A DNA stretch of 50,786 nt, from positions 1-50,786 of the forward strand of contig NZ_RAVZ01000021.1 of NCBI RefSeq assembly GCF_003611635.1, in the 5' to 3' direction. This document shows positions 32,751 through 41,623 of this stretch, in pieces. The notes beneath the pieces were generated by a model. That model was not told where the DNA came from. It did not search any database and worked only from the letters and a program-made list of their open reading frames with translations. The position numbers and the translations under genes are program-made. Each line of letters opens with the position of its first letter. The stretch's first letter is position 1. This DNA comes from Corallococcus terminator. Lineage in GTDB: Bacteria; Myxococcota; Myxococcia; Myxococcales; Myxococcaceae.

Positions 32751-35366
32751 TCAGCGGACGGTCAGGTCCTGCGTCACGCTCACGCCGTCGCCGGTCGCCG
32801 TGACCGTCACCACGCCCGCCGCTCCGGCCCGGACGTAGAAGACCGCTTCGCGCTGCGCACCCGCGAGCTCCACCGACGCCACAGACGCATCCGAGCAATC
32901 TGGTTGCAGGTGGAACGCCGTTCCGCCTTCCGACGCGGTCAGCTCCACTGTCGGATCCACCAGCGAGGCGAGGTTGTCCGCGACATCCCGCCCCTGCACC
33001 ACCAGCGCTTCGGAGCAGGTCCCTCCCTCCACCGACCGTGCTGGCGTGGCGAAGGCCACCTCGCGTTCCCCGCTCACCGTCACCACGTCCACGGAGAACG
33101 CCTCGTCTGGATGCGCCACGGGGTCGTAGCCATCCCCGCTGATCCTGTTGAGGCTGATGAGGTTTCCGGTCCCGGAGTCCGAGATGGCCGCCTGATAGAC
33201 GTACCCGTTGGTCAGCGCGTCATTGCTCAGCACGTTCTCCAGCACCTGGATGCGGGTGGGCTCCGAAGGAGCGCTGAACTCGGCCCCCTCGGCCTGCGCC
33301 AGATTGACGCCCACGTCGTTTCCCGTCAGCTCGTTGCCCTGGATGAACAGGTCGTGGCACAGCGCACGCCCCGCGCCGTAGTACGAACCTCCCACCACCA
33401 GGATGCCGGACCCCGTGTCCTCGCCCGTGTACGCGTGGCCCGTCACCTGGTTGCCCTCCACCCGGCCCGAAACCCCGTAAGCCAGTTGGAGGCCGTTGCG
33501 CGCGATGTGGTCCACCAGCCCTCCACCCTCCAGGATGTTGGCCTCCACCGTCGCCACCACCTGCCCCACCACCACCACGCCCCCCTTCTGGTAGCCCGTC
33601 ACCCGGTTGCGCAGCACGTCCACCTTCACCGGCGTGGCGCCGACCACGTCATTGCGCACCTCGATGGCGACACCCTCCTGGCACCCGCTCAGGTTTCCCT
33701 TCTGGTGCAGGTCCGTCACCACCGTGTCCACCACCACGCCGCTCGCCCCCTCCAGGAAGATGCCGCGCAGCCGGGCCGCGCCCGCGTCACACACATCCGA
33801 CAGGTTGCGCGCCGTCACCGTCACGTTGCGCACGCTCGCCACCGGCCCCCGGTTGCGCAGCACCGCGCCCTGGAAGTGCTCCCCCGCGTCCACGTCCTCC
33901 ACGGCCGTCACCGTGTGCGCCGCCCCGTCGAACGTGAAGCCGTCCGGGATGAACACCGGTCCCTGCGTCACGCAGTCCGCGGACAGCGTCACCTGCGTCT
34001 GCGCCATCGTGAACGCGCACGCTCCGGCCAGCGCGCCGCAGCGCCGGTCCGTCCACTCCACCGTGAAGGTGTGCCGCGCGCTCGAACCTGACGCGTTCGT
34101 CACCGTCACCTCCACCGTAGGCGCCACGTCCGTCGGCACGCAGGACAGCTCCGTCCAGTCCACCGTGCTCGTCGTGCCGTCGCCCACCGCCGTGCCCACC
34201 GCACCCGCGCTCGTCTTCCAGGTGAAGGTCAGCGGCTCGCTCCGGGGGTCCGTCGCCGTCACGGTGAAGGTCACGCGCTCGCCCGCGCGGGCGCTCGGGG
34301 CGGACTGCGTCGGGGGGCCGATGACGGGCGGTTCGCTGCGCCGCACGCACAGCTTCGCGACGATCGCCGTGTCCGCGCCCGTGAAGGCATCCTCCACCCG
34401 GGCTTCCACCTGACAACCACACTCCGCGGGATCCTCCGTGGGGGTGAAGATGACGCTGGACGTGTTGCCACCCTCGAAGCTGCCCGTGCAGGTGGCGCTC
34501 CACGTGTAGGTCAGCGCATCCCCGTCCTCATCCGTGGCCTTCGCTTCCATTGCGATGGGCAGCCCCACGCCCACCTGCTGGGTGTCCACGGCCGCCTCCA
34601 GGAAGGGCGCGCGGTTGAACTGGATGTCCTTGTTCGAAGCCACCGCGCCCACCTCACCCAGCGCGAACCGGAAGCTGAGCGAGGACACTCCGCCTCGCGG
34701 ATCCGAGACGCTGAGCCCCAGCACCACGTCAGTTTTTCTCTCGGGGTTCTCGGGAACCGTCCACGTGCACGTGGGCTGCGTGGGGTCCTCCGGGCACTCC
34801 AGCGAATCGCCGGGAGCACTCCACGCGTAGGCCAGCACCTCACCGGCATCCAGGTCGTGCGCCCACGCCCGCAGCTCCACGCGGTCGCCCGGAACCCCCC
34901 GAAACACCGAGGCCACCACCGCGTCGATGCGCGGGGCCGTGTTGCCGCCCGCTTCTCCCGGCGCGGCCTCCGGCTGCGGCACCGCGACCACCAGCGCATC
35001 GCCATACGGTGGCAGCGCCACCGTCGGCACGCTCACCGTGGCCACCACCGCGCCCGTGGCATCCCGGGCATCCACGCGCAGGCCCACGGTTTCGCCCGCC
35101 ACCGTCACCGGCCCCATCTCGCCGACCCACAGGTTGGCGTTGGCGTTGTCTTCCAGAGCCAGACTCGACGACGCCTCCTTCCCCGAGCCATTCGTCGCCG
35201 TGGACGTGACTTCCGCCACGCTCGTCGCCACCAGGGAACGGGGCAGCGCGACCACCAGCCGCGCACCACCGGACGGCGCCACATCGAAGGAGGGCTCCTC
35301 CTGCACGCAGCCGAACGTGGTCAGCAGCAGGGCTCCCGCCAGGTGCACCGCATGGATTCGTCGCAT
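32751..35366 (-). CDS. Large lipoprotein with PKD-like and β-helix domains
   Basis: About 871 aa. ATG at 35366 starts a lipoprotein signal ending TTFG|C19; GAGGACGG lies upstream. Residues ~30-420 hold several Ig/PKD-like sandwiches (DEDGDALTYTWSATCTG; VTFTVTATDPRSEPLTFTW; TVEVTVTNASG). Residues ~440-760 carry right-handed β-helix repeats (short NxI/NxV-rich coils: RNVTVTARNLSDVCD; RVEGNQVTGHAYTGEDTGSG). The C-terminal ~90 residues look like another Ig domain. Probably surface-exposed with polysaccharide-binding or lyase-like potential; no catalytic set is evident. Typical of myxobacterial lipoproteins. Confidence 0.78.
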   Translation of the reverse strand: MRRIHAVHLAGALLLTTFGCVQEEPSFDVAPSGGARLVVALPRSLVATSVAEVTSTATNGSGKEASSSLALEDNANANLWVGEMGPVTVAGETVGLRVDARDATGAVVATVSVPTVALPPYGDALVVAVPQPEAAPGEAGGNTAPRIDAVVASVFRGVPGDRVELRAWAHDLDAGEVLAYAWSAPGDSLECPEDPTQPTCTWTVPENPERKTDVVLGLSVSDPRGGVSSLSFRFALGEVGAVASNKDIQFNRAPFLEAAVDTQQVGVGLPIAMEAKATDEDGDALTYTWSATCTGSFEGGNTSSVIFTPTEDPAECGCQVEARVEDAFTGADTAIVAKLCVRRSEPPVIGPPTQSAPSARAGERVTFTVTATDPRSEPLTFTWKTSAGAVGTAVGDGTTSTVDWTELSCVPTDVAPTVEVTVTNASGSSARHTFTVEWTDRRCGALAGACAFTMAQTQVTLSADCVTQGPVFIPDGFTFDGAAHTVTAVEDVDAGEHFQGAVLRNRGPVASVRNVTVTARNLSDVCDAGAARLRGIFLEGASGVVVDTVVTDLHQKGNLSGCQEGVAIEVRNDVVGATPVKVDVLRNRVTGYQKGGVVVVGQVVATVEANILEGGGLVDHIARNGLQLAYGVSGRVEGNQVTGHAYTGEDTGSGILVVGGSYYGAGRALCHDLFIQGNELTGNDVGVNLAQAEGAEFSAPSEPTRIQVLENVLSNDALTNGYVYQAAISDSGTGNLISLNRISGDGYDPVAHPDEAFSVDVVTVSGEREVAFATPARSVEGGTCSEALVVQGRDVADNLASLVDPTVELTASEGGTAFHLQPDCSDASVASVELAGAQREAVFYVRAGAAGVVTVTATGDGVSVTQDLTVR

Positions 35367-35686
35367 GGTCGCACCGTCCTCGGAAGACGCTTGGGCAAAG
35401 GGAGACGATACCGGGTCGCCCTGCCACGTCCAATTCGCCGGGCTCCTCCGAGTCGTCTCGCGCGGCGCGTCGTCCAGTGTCCGCCACTCGCCCGCGACTT
35501 CTGGGCGGGCGCGACTTCTCCGCAAGCCCTCGCTCGCTCGCATACTGCTCGCTCCACCGCGCGCACAGGGCAATCCCTACCCCCGCGCGCACGTCCGCCA
35601 TCCACTGGCCGACGAAATCCCCCAGCGACGTTCTCCAACGCGCAGCCGTCACCGTCCCGCGTGGCCGCGCCCCGGGCCCCGGTGCT
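35367..35686. other. Intergenic region upstream of cytochrome b gene
   Basis: About 320 bp between the divergent lipoprotein and cytochrome b genes. The cytochrome frame stays open to a GTG at 35477, but translated residues there are Arg/Pro/Ser-rich and look non-coding. It must hold both promoters; I see no palindrome or strong -10/-35 pair. Confidence 0.4.
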
Positions 35687-36358
35687 GTGCTCCACCGCGT
35701 GCACCCGCCTGAACAGCGCCGTCCCCAACCGTGGCCCATCCGCCTCATGCACTGGGCCAACGTGCCGCTGCTCGCCATCCTCGCCGCCAGTGGATTGCAG
35801 ATCCTCGCGGCGTATCCGCGCATGGGTCCTCGCGGTCACGCCTACGCGCTCTATCCCTTCCAGGGCGCCATGCCTCCTTCGTGGCTGCGATTGGGAGACT
35901 GGCTCGCGGGGGCACGGGCCTGGCACTTCGCCTTTGGCTGGTTCCTCGCCCTCAATGGCGTCGCGTACGTGCTCTACCTCGCCTTCAGTGGCGAGTGGCG
36001 CCGCCGCCTGTTCCTTCCCCACCGCGACACGCGCGATGCCGTGGCCACGCTCGCGTACTACCTGCGGATCCGCCCCGCGCCCGCGCAGGTCGGCCTCTAC
36101 AACGGACTCCAGCGGCTGGCGTACACGTCCGCGCTCGTCCTGGGCGCGCTGTCCGTCCTGTCCGGCCTCGCCCTCCACAAGCCCGTGCAGTTGCGCTGGC
36201 TCACCTCGCTCTTCGGTGGCTACGACCCGGCGCGCGCGGTGCACCTGCTGCTGCTCGCGCTGCTCGCCTTCTTCACCGTGGGCCACGTGGTGCTCGTCGC
36301 CCTGCACCCGCGCACCCTCGGGGAGATGGTGACCGGCGGGAGGAAGCCCCATGTCTGA
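35687..36358 (+). CDS. Membrane cytochrome b subunit (thiosulfate reductase/YedZ-like)
   Basis: Integral membrane haem protein, about 223 aa from the GTG at 35687 (start uncertain; see the preceding gap). Conserved pieces: RLMHWANVPLLAILAASGLQI with a haem-ligand His; WHFAFGWFLALNGVAYVLYLAF; AYTSALVLGALSVLSGLALHKP; and ARAVHLLLLALLAFFTVGHVVLVALH. These form four hydrophobic helices with His residues facing one another. It ends 8 nt inside the start of the molybdopterin gene (ATGTCTGA). The pair resembles MsrPQ or sulfite-oxidase-type systems, passing electrons from quinol to the periplasmic oxidoreductase. Confidence 0.75.
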   Translation: MLHRVHPPEQRRPQPWPIRLMHWANVPLLAILAASGLQILAAYPRMGPRGHAYALYPFQGAMPPSWLRLGDWLAGARAWHFAFGWFLALNGVAYVLYLAFSGEWRRRLFLPHRDTRDAVATLAYYLRIRPAPAQVGLYNGLQRLAYTSALVLGALSVLSGLALHKPVQLRWLTSLFGGYDPARAVHLLLLALLAFFTVGHVVLVALHPRTLGEMVTGGRKPHV

Positions 36359-37055
36359 GGCCGGGCCCCGAATCCTCACCCGCCGCCGCGTGCTGCTGGG
36401 CGCCGCCGCGCTCGCCACCAGCGCCTGTGATTCCAGCCGCCCGCGCGAAGGGTTCCTCGGCGCGATGGAGCGCTTCAACCAGCGCGCGCAGACCGCCCTC
36501 TTCAGCCCCACCCGGCTCGCGCCCGAAGAGCCCGTCGAGCAACTCACCCCGCCCAGGGACTTCCCCCACTACTTCATCTCCGACACCGTGCCCCTGGCCC
36601 CGGCCGGCTGGCGTCTGGAGGTGGGCGGACTCGTGTCCCAGCCTCGCTCCTTCTCGCTGGAGGAGTTGCAGCGGCTGCCGCGCACCGACTACCGGATCCG
36701 CCACCACTGCGTGGAGGGCTGGAGCGCGGTGGCGTCATGGCACGGCGTGCGCGTGAGCGACCTGGCGCGGGCGGTGGGCGCCGACCCTCGCGCGGGCTTC
36801 GTGGAGTTCCGCTCGTTCGACAGCGGCTACTACTCCTCATGGGACGCGCCTGGCGCCCTGCATGCCCAGACAATCCTCGCGTACGGCATGAACGGCCAGC
36901 CGCTGGAGCCCGGCCACGGCGCGCCCCTGCGGCTCTATTCGGGCGTGAAGCTGGGCTACAAGATGGTGAAGTACCTCACCACCGTCCGGTTCCTCCCAGC
37001 GGCCAGCGGCGGCTACTGGGAGGACCGGGGCTACGAGTGGTTCGCCGGCGTGTAG
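36351..37055 (+). CDS. Molybdopterin-dependent oxidoreductase, sulfite oxidase family
   Basis: 234 aa. Tat-type signal LTRRRVLLGAAALATSA|C (twin Arg, then a lipobox-like Cys at 26), so it may be a Tat-exported lipoprotein. The sulfite-oxidase/YedY fold has the molybdenum-ligating Cys in RHHCVEGWSAVASW (C120), followed by GVRVSDL and SFDSGYYSSWDAP substrate/cofactor loops and APLRLYSGVKLGYKMVKYLT. Overlaps the cytochrome b gene by 8 nt. At this size it is the minimal catalytic domain, as in MsrP. Natural substrate (methionine sulfoxide, sulfite or other) is unknown. Confidence 0.86.
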   Translation: MSEAGPRILTRRRVLLGAAALATSACDSSRPREGFLGAMERFNQRAQTALFSPTRLAPEEPVEQLTPPRDFPHYFISDTVPLAPAGWRLEVGGLVSQPRSFSLEELQRLPRTDYRIRHHCVEGWSAVASWHGVRVSDLARAVGADPRAGFVEFRSFDSGYYSSWDAPGALHAQTILAYGMNGQPLEPGHGAPLRLYSGVKLGYKMVKYLTTVRFLPAASGGYWEDRGYEWFAGV

Positions 37056-37056
37056 C

Positions 37057-37428
37057 TCACGGCCCCGCGTCGGCCTCCATGCCCGCGTCCCGCTCCACAC
37101 CCGCGTCGTCGGGTACGGGCACGCAGTCCCCCGCGTCCACGTCCCCCGCATCCACATCGCCTCCATCCGCCTCCGCCCGCACGTCGCAGTTGCCCGCGTC
37201 CGGCGGTTCGACGCAATCGAAGGTCCCGTCCTCGCAGGGCGGCATTCCGTAGCAGGCCATCAACGTGAGCGCCGTCGCGCTGGCCCCCGTGAGCGTCCAC
37301 AGCGTGGCCACCCACGACGCCCTGCGAGGCGGACGCCCCGGGCCCAACGGGCGCTGACAGTGGAGGCACGCGCGGGCGGCGGCGGGATTGAAGCCCTGGC
37401 AGGACGGGCAGCTCGACAGCGGGGACAT
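37057..37428 (-). CDS. Zinc-ribbon membrane protein with Asp-rich tail
   Basis: 123 aa. ATG at 37428 has AAGGA 8 nt upstream; an ATG at 37437 is possible. N-terminus: zinc ribbon CPSCQGF...ACLHC (two CxxC). One hydrophobic segment follows (~44-62, VATLWTLTGASATALTL) and then a Cys- and Asp-rich tail with repeats of D-[AV]-D-A-G-D. So the N-terminus is in the cytoplasm and the acidic tail outside, or the tail is cleaved. Convergent with the molybdopterin gene and divergent from the radical SAM gene 169 bp away. No known family recognised; a metal-binding or modified peptide is possible. Confidence 0.6.
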   Translation of the reverse strand: MSPLSSCPSCQGFNPAAARACLHCQRPLGPGRPPRRASWVATLWTLTGASATALTLMACYGMPPCEDGTFDCVEPPDAGNCDVRAEADGGDVDAGDVDAGDCVPVPDDAGVERDAGMEADAGP

Positions 37429-37597
37429 GCAGGACATCCTTGTCGGAGTGGGGGTTGAAGCCGGCCGGCTCAAAGCAAGCAGGGTGCCAGGACCCACCCC
37501 TGAGAGTCCGCAGCAGAACGGCCCCGGAGGCCGCTCCCCCCAGGACATGGATGTCACGGGTGCACCCGACAGGAGTGTCCCGCTAGGCTGCGCGCCC

Positions 37598-38839
37598 ATG
37601 GTGAAACGTCGCCTCGATGTGGGCCGCGCCGACTACCACCCCGCCTACGTGGTGTGGGAGCTGACGCTGGCGTGTGATCAACCCTGCACGCACTGCGGTT
37701 CGCGGGCGGGCACCGCGCGTCCGGGCGAGCTGAGCACCGAGGAGGCGCTGGGGGTGGTGACGCAGCTTTCGGCCATGCGCGCCCGGGAGGTGGTGCTGAT
37801 TGGCGGCGAGGCGTACCTGCACCCGGGGTTCCTCGACATCATCCAGGCGCTGAAGGCCGCGGGCATCCGTCCGGGCCTGACGACGGGGGGACGCGGCATC
37901 ACCGCGGAGCTGGCGTCGCGGATGGCGCAGGCGGGGCTGTACGCGGCGTCGGTCAGCATCGACGGACTGGAGCCCACACACGACCTCATGCGCGCGGCCA
38001 AGGGCAGCTTCGCTTCCGCGACGGCGGCGCTCGGCTTCCTGAAGACGGCGGGCGTGCGAACCGCCGCCAACACCAACCTCAACCGGCTCAACCAGGGCGA
38101 CCTGGAGGGCCTCTATGCGCACCTGCGCACGCAGGGCATCGGGGCGTGGCAGGTGCAGATCACCGCGCCGCTCGGACGCGCGGCGGACCGTCCGGACCTG
38201 CTGCTGCAACCGTGGGACCTGATGGACCTGATGCCGCGCATCGACCGGCTGAAGCTGCACGCGCGCCAGGACCGCATCACCGTCATGCCGGGCAACAACC
38301 TGGGCTACTTCGGGCCGGAGGAGGCGCGGCTGCGCTCCGTGCATTCCGAAGGCCGGGACCACTGGCAGGGCTGTCAGGCGGGCAAATACGTGATGGGCAT
38401 CGAGTCCAACGGCGCCGTGAAGGGCTGCCCTTCCCTCCAGAGCGCCCACTACGTGGGAGGCAACCTGCGTGAGCAGCCGTTGGAGCGCATCTGGAACGAC
38501 ACGCCCCAGCTTGCCTTCACGCGGACGCGCACGGTGGAGGATTTGTGGGGCTTCTGCCGCACGTGTCCGTTCGCGGAAACGTGCATGGCCGGGTGCAGCT
38601 TCACCGCGCACGCGCTGTTCGGCCGGCCGGGCAACAACCCCTACTGCCACTACCGCGCGAAGGCCCGCGCCGCGGAAGGCGTGCGGGAGCGGCTGCTGCC
38701 CAAGGCCCCGGCTCCCGGCAGGCCCTTCGACCACGGCCTCTTCGAAATCGTGGAGGAGCCGGTGGACGCGCCCGACCCGAAGCCGGAGCTGAAGCGCGAA
38801 TACGTCAAGACGAAGCGCTGGCCCCGGCCCGCCGCCTGA
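37598..38839 (+). CDS. Radical SAM/SPASM domain enzyme
   Basis: 413 aa. [4Fe-4S]-SAM motif CDQPCTHC (C26, C30, C33, CxxxCxxC), GGEAYLHP (GGE motif) and SIDGLEPTHD (late SAM contact). C-terminal SPASM region with many Cys: QGCQAGKYVMGI, KGCP, FCRTCPF, ETCMAGCS and YCHY, enough for two auxiliary clusters. Family members mature peptides (thioether or C-C bonds), make PQQ or haem d1/AhbD products. ATG at 37598; ORF space upstream is non-coding. The only small open neighbour is the Asp/Cys-rich zinc-ribbon gene, so it is an obvious candidate partner, but this is inference. Confidence 0.88.
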   Translation: MVKRRLDVGRADYHPAYVVWELTLACDQPCTHCGSRAGTARPGELSTEEALGVVTQLSAMRAREVVLIGGEAYLHPGFLDIIQALKAAGIRPGLTTGGRGITAELASRMAQAGLYAASVSIDGLEPTHDLMRAAKGSFASATAALGFLKTAGVRTAANTNLNRLNQGDLEGLYAHLRTQGIGAWQVQITAPLGRAADRPDLLLQPWDLMDLMPRIDRLKLHARQDRITVMPGNNLGYFGPEEARLRSVHSEGRDHWQGCQAGKYVMGIESNGAVKGCPSLQSAHYVGGNLREQPLERIWNDTPQLAFTRTRTVEDLWGFCRTCPFAETCMAGCSFTAHALFGRPGNNPYCHYRAKARAAEGVRERLLPKAPAPGRPFDHGLFEIVEEPVDAPDPKPELKREYVKTKRWPRPAA

Positions 38840-38842
38840 GCC

Positions 38843-39277
38843 TCAGAGCTTGGTGCTGCGGTAGTTGGACACGAAGGGCATGAAGCCGCCCTTGCGCAGG
38901 GCGTCCCGCTCCGCCAGCAGCGCTTTCAGGGCGGCCTCGCGCGTGGGGTAGTGGTTCACCGCCGCGCCGTTGATGGCGCCGCTGGTGGCGATGAACACGC
39001 GCGTCGTCTCATCGCCGCCGTAGCGGAACGAGCGGTGCGTGTTGCGCTCCAGCACCTCGCGGCGCTCCTTGCCGAAGGTGCGCCCCGCGGTGTGGCGCAC
39101 CACCAGCCCATCCAGGTTGATGAGCAGATCCACCCGGCCGTTGAACTTCGCGAACTGCTCCTCCACCTCGCGCCGCCAGCGATACACGTCCTCGTCCGAC
39201 ACGAGGATGCAGTCGGTGAAGTTCGCCGTCACCACGTCGTGTTCGGCGTCGTGTTCGAAGGACATGCTCCAGGCCAT
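38843..39277 (-). CDS. Small cytoplasmic protein of unknown function (STAS-like)
   Basis: 144 aa; ATG at 39277 has AGGAG about 8 nt upstream. Sequence: β-strand VVTANFTDC, helix VYRWRREVEEQFAKFNGRV, strand DLLINLDGLVVRH, then helix and strand TTRVFIATSG. The α/β alternation resembles a STAS/SpoIIAA-like fold. No signal peptide. Convergent with the radical SAM gene, 3 bp apart, and codirectional with the following α/β hydrolase on its left. No function assigned. Confidence 0.65.
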   Translation of the reverse strand: MAWSMSFEHDAEHDVVTANFTDCILVSDEDVYRWRREVEEQFAKFNGRVDLLINLDGLVVRHTAGRTFGKERREVLERNTHRSFRYGGDETTRVFIATSGAINGAAVNHYPTREAALKALLAERDALRKGGFMPFVSNYRSTKL

Positions 39278-39323
39278 CGCGTTCGCTCCTGCTTCCCGGT
39301 CCAACCGACTGGAGGATGCTGCT

Positions 39324-40112
39324 TCAGGCCTGGGCGGAGCTGCCCGCGAGGAACGAACCCAACAACGCCGCCGTCTCCGCCGGACGCTCCACCTGCGGGT
39401 AGTGCCCCGGCCCCGGCAGGTGCGTCAGGCGCGCGTTCTGGATGAGCGCCACCACCGCCTGCTTCAGGAACACCGGCGGCAGGAACGGATCATCCGTGGC
39501 CACCACCAGCGTGGGCGCCGTGATGGACGCCAACCGGTGCGCGAAGCCGCCCGCCGTCCAGGCGTCGAAGCACTGCTCGATGGCGTCCTTCGACACGTCA
39601 CCGGAGTCCTTCAGCAGGTTCTCCAGCGACTCCGGCGACAACTGCTTGCAGGCCAGGCCGAGGATGGTCTTCTGCTTCTCCCGGTCCCCCGCCGACGTGC
39701 GGAACAGGCCCGCCGCGTCCGGAGGCAAAGGCAGCCCCGAAGCGGGCACCGAGTTGAGCAGCACCAGCCCCGACACGCGCTCGGGCGCTTCGGACGCGAC
39801 CCACTTGGCGATCTGCCCGCCCATGCTGTGGCCAACGAGCGCAAAGCGCTTCGCCTCCGAGTGGTCCGCCACCGCGAGCACGTCCTTCGCGTACTGCTCC
39901 AGCGAATAGCCAGACGTCGGACGTCCAGACTTGCCGGTGCCCCGGTGGTCCGGCACCACCAGCCGGAGCCCCGTCAGGTCCAGCTTCTCGATCATCGCGT
40001 CCCACACCGAGCCCGACACCATCCACCCATGCACCAGCACCACGGTGCGGGGTCCGTCGCCCAGCACGCGGTAATGCAAGAGGGTGCCATCCGTCGCGGT
40101 CGTCGTGGCCAT
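39324..40112 (-). CDS. α/β-hydrolase
   Basis: 262 aa. Complete fold: oxyanion-hole HGWMVSG, GHSMGG nucleophile elbow (Ser ~104), acid Asp in VVATDDPFLPP, and catalytic His in GPGHYPQVE (~245). Cytoplasmic: no signal. AAGGA lies 9-10 nt before the ATG. Related enzymes include esterases, haloperoxidase-like and meta-cleavage hydrolases; the sequence does not pick one. It runs leftward behind the STAS-like gene, same strand, 46-nt gap, possibly cotranscribed. Confidence 0.88.
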   Translation of the reverse strand: MATTTATDGTLLHYRVLGDGPRTVVLVHGWMVSGSVWDAMIEKLDLTGLRLVVPDHRGTGKSGRPTSGYSLEQYAKDVLAVADHSEAKRFALVGHSMGGQIAKWVASEAPERVSGLVLLNSVPASGLPLPPDAAGLFRTSAGDREKQKTILGLACKQLSPESLENLLKDSGDVSKDAIEQCFDAWTAGGFAHRLASITAPTLVVATDDPFLPPVFLKQAVVALIQNARLTHLPGPGHYPQVERPAETAALLGSFLAGSSAQA

Positions 40113-40305
40113 GAGGGGGAATCCTTACTCCGGGGGGAGTGGGTCAAGCAGGGTTAGACGGAAAGTGTAGCAAGCCACGACGAGGCAGGGGCGTCCATAT
40201 GCTCGGGGGTTGCCTGTTCCCTGGAAGGACGGGCTTCCCCAGCAGGTAGGGCTCGATGGGAATGAAGGGTGGGAGCGGGTGCGCTCTGGCAGACTGCGTC
40301 GCGTC

Positions 40306-41049
40306 ATGACGGACGACGAGCGAAGCGGAGCGGCGGGGCCCAAGCGCACGGTGTACTGCGAGGACGCGTTGGCGTGGCTGGACGCACGCCCGGTGTTGGC
40401 GGGGTGCTCGGTGGTGGCGTCCATGCCGGACGTGTCGGAGTTCCCGTCGCTCACGGTGCCCCAGTGGAAGGACTGGTTCGTGGGGGCGGCGGCGCGGGTG
40501 TTGTCGCGGGTGCCGGAGGACGGGGTGGCGGTGTTCTACCAGTCCGACGTGAAGAAGGACGGGGCCTGGGTGGACAAGGGCTACCTGGTGTCCAAGGCGG
40601 CGGACGCGGCGGGCTTCGAGACGCTCTGGCACAAGGTGGTGTGTCGCCGAACGCCGGGCACGGTGACGTTCGGGCGGCCCGCGTATTCGCACCTGCTGTG
40701 CTTCTCCAAGGGGCTGAAGGCGGACGCGGGAAAGTCCACCGCGGACGTGCTGCCGGAGGCCGGCGAGGTGACGTGGACGCGCGGCATGGGGCTGTCCGCA
40801 TGTCTGGTGGCGTGCCGCTTCATCCTGGAGCAGACGCGCACGCGCACGGTGGTGGATCCGTTCTGCGGCCATGGCACGGCGCTCGCGGTGGCCAACGCGC
40901 TGGGCATGGACGCGGTGGGCGTGGAGCTCAGCCGCAAGAGAGCCCGCCGGGCCCGCAACCTCCAGGCCACGTGGAATGGCTCCAAGCTGGTGCTGTTGTC
41001 CGGCGCGGGCGGGGGCGAGGATTCGCCGGACGCGCCGGACGAGGCGTGA
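40306..41049 (+). CDS. DNA-methylase-like SAM methyltransferase with atypical motif IV
   Basis: 247 aa from ATG at 40306. SAM-binding motif near the C-terminus: VVDPFCGHGTALAVANALGMD (FxGxG type) then GVELS, the order of β-class N6/N4 DNA methylases, so the fold is circularly permuted. The catalytic motif IV, normally [DNS]PP[YFW], reads SMPDVSE near residue 42, so base-flipping chemistry as in known enzymes is doubtful. VFYQSDVK and SHLLCFSKG match methylase segments. No restriction enzyme or vsr gene adjoins. Could act on RNA or protein instead. Confidence 0.72.
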   Translation: MTDDERSGAAGPKRTVYCEDALAWLDARPVLAGCSVVASMPDVSEFPSLTVPQWKDWFVGAAARVLSRVPEDGVAVFYQSDVKKDGAWVDKGYLVSKAADAAGFETLWHKVVCRRTPGTVTFGRPAYSHLLCFSKGLKADAGKSTADVLPEAGEVTWTRGMGLSACLVACRFILEQTRTRTVVDPFCGHGTALAVANALGMDAVGVELSRKRARRARNLQATWNGSKLVLLSGAGGGEDSPDAPDEA

Positions 41050-41053
41050 GGCT

Positions 41054-41623
41054 TCAGGCGTCGTCCTCGAAAGACGCGCGCAGGTGGCTCGCGGGCAGGA
41101 ACAGCCTCCGGGGCCATTCCGGCGCGTCGGGCGAGGAAGACAGCAGCGGTCGGTAGCCGAAGCGCGTGTAGAAGCGCGCCGCCGGAGCATCCTTCGCATC
41201 CACGATGACGAGCACGACGCCCGCGTTCTCACCGATGGCCAACGCCCGGCGATGCGCGTCGTCCAGCAACTGCTCACCCACTCCCGCGCCGCGGACGCGC
41301 GAGTCCCTCGCGAGCCTTCCGATGACGACCGCCGGCAGGGGATAGCGCGGCAGGCGCTTGATGACGTCCTCGGGCGCTTCGGACCGGGACACCTGTCCCA
41401 CGGTGAGGGTGTAGTAGCCGAGCACCCGGGGCCAGTCAGGACGGGTGTCCGGACGGTGAAGCACCCAGGTGCGACTGACATCCCTCCGCTGGTTCTGGCC
41501 AGCGTCCTGCTGGAAGAAGCGGTTGAGCGCTTCGTGCTCGCACTGGAAGCCACTGGCCGCGTCCTCGCGGCTCAGGGCCTCGGTGTACGGCGCGGGGATG
41601 ACGGGGGGCTTCGGTTTGTTCAA
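41054..41623 (-). CDS. TacT-like GNAT acetyltransferase toxin
   Basis: 189 aa. TTG start at 41623 overlaps the antitoxin stop by 3 nt (TTGA), with GGAG 8 nt upstream. TacT-type order: FQCEHEALNRFFQQDAGQ; TWVLH; VLGYYTLTVGQVSRSE; VVIGRLARDSRVRGAGVGEQLL (pyrophosphate-binding R/Q-x-x-G-x-G); VVLVIVDAKDAPAARFYTRFGY. Known relatives acetylate the amino group of charged tRNA and stop translation. Active Tyr in the FY-x-R-F-GY segment is kept, so activity is likely. Paired with a DUF1778-like antitoxin. Confidence 0.9.
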   Translation of the reverse strand: MNKPKPPVIPAPYTEALSREDAASGFQCEHEALNRFFQQDAGQNQRRDVSRTWVLHRPDTRPDWPRVLGYYTLTVGQVSRSEAPEDVIKRLPRYPLPAVVIGRLARDSRVRGAGVGEQLLDDAHRRALAIGENAGVVLVIVDAKDAPAARFYTRFGYRPLLSSSPDAPEWPRRLFLPASHLRASFEDDA

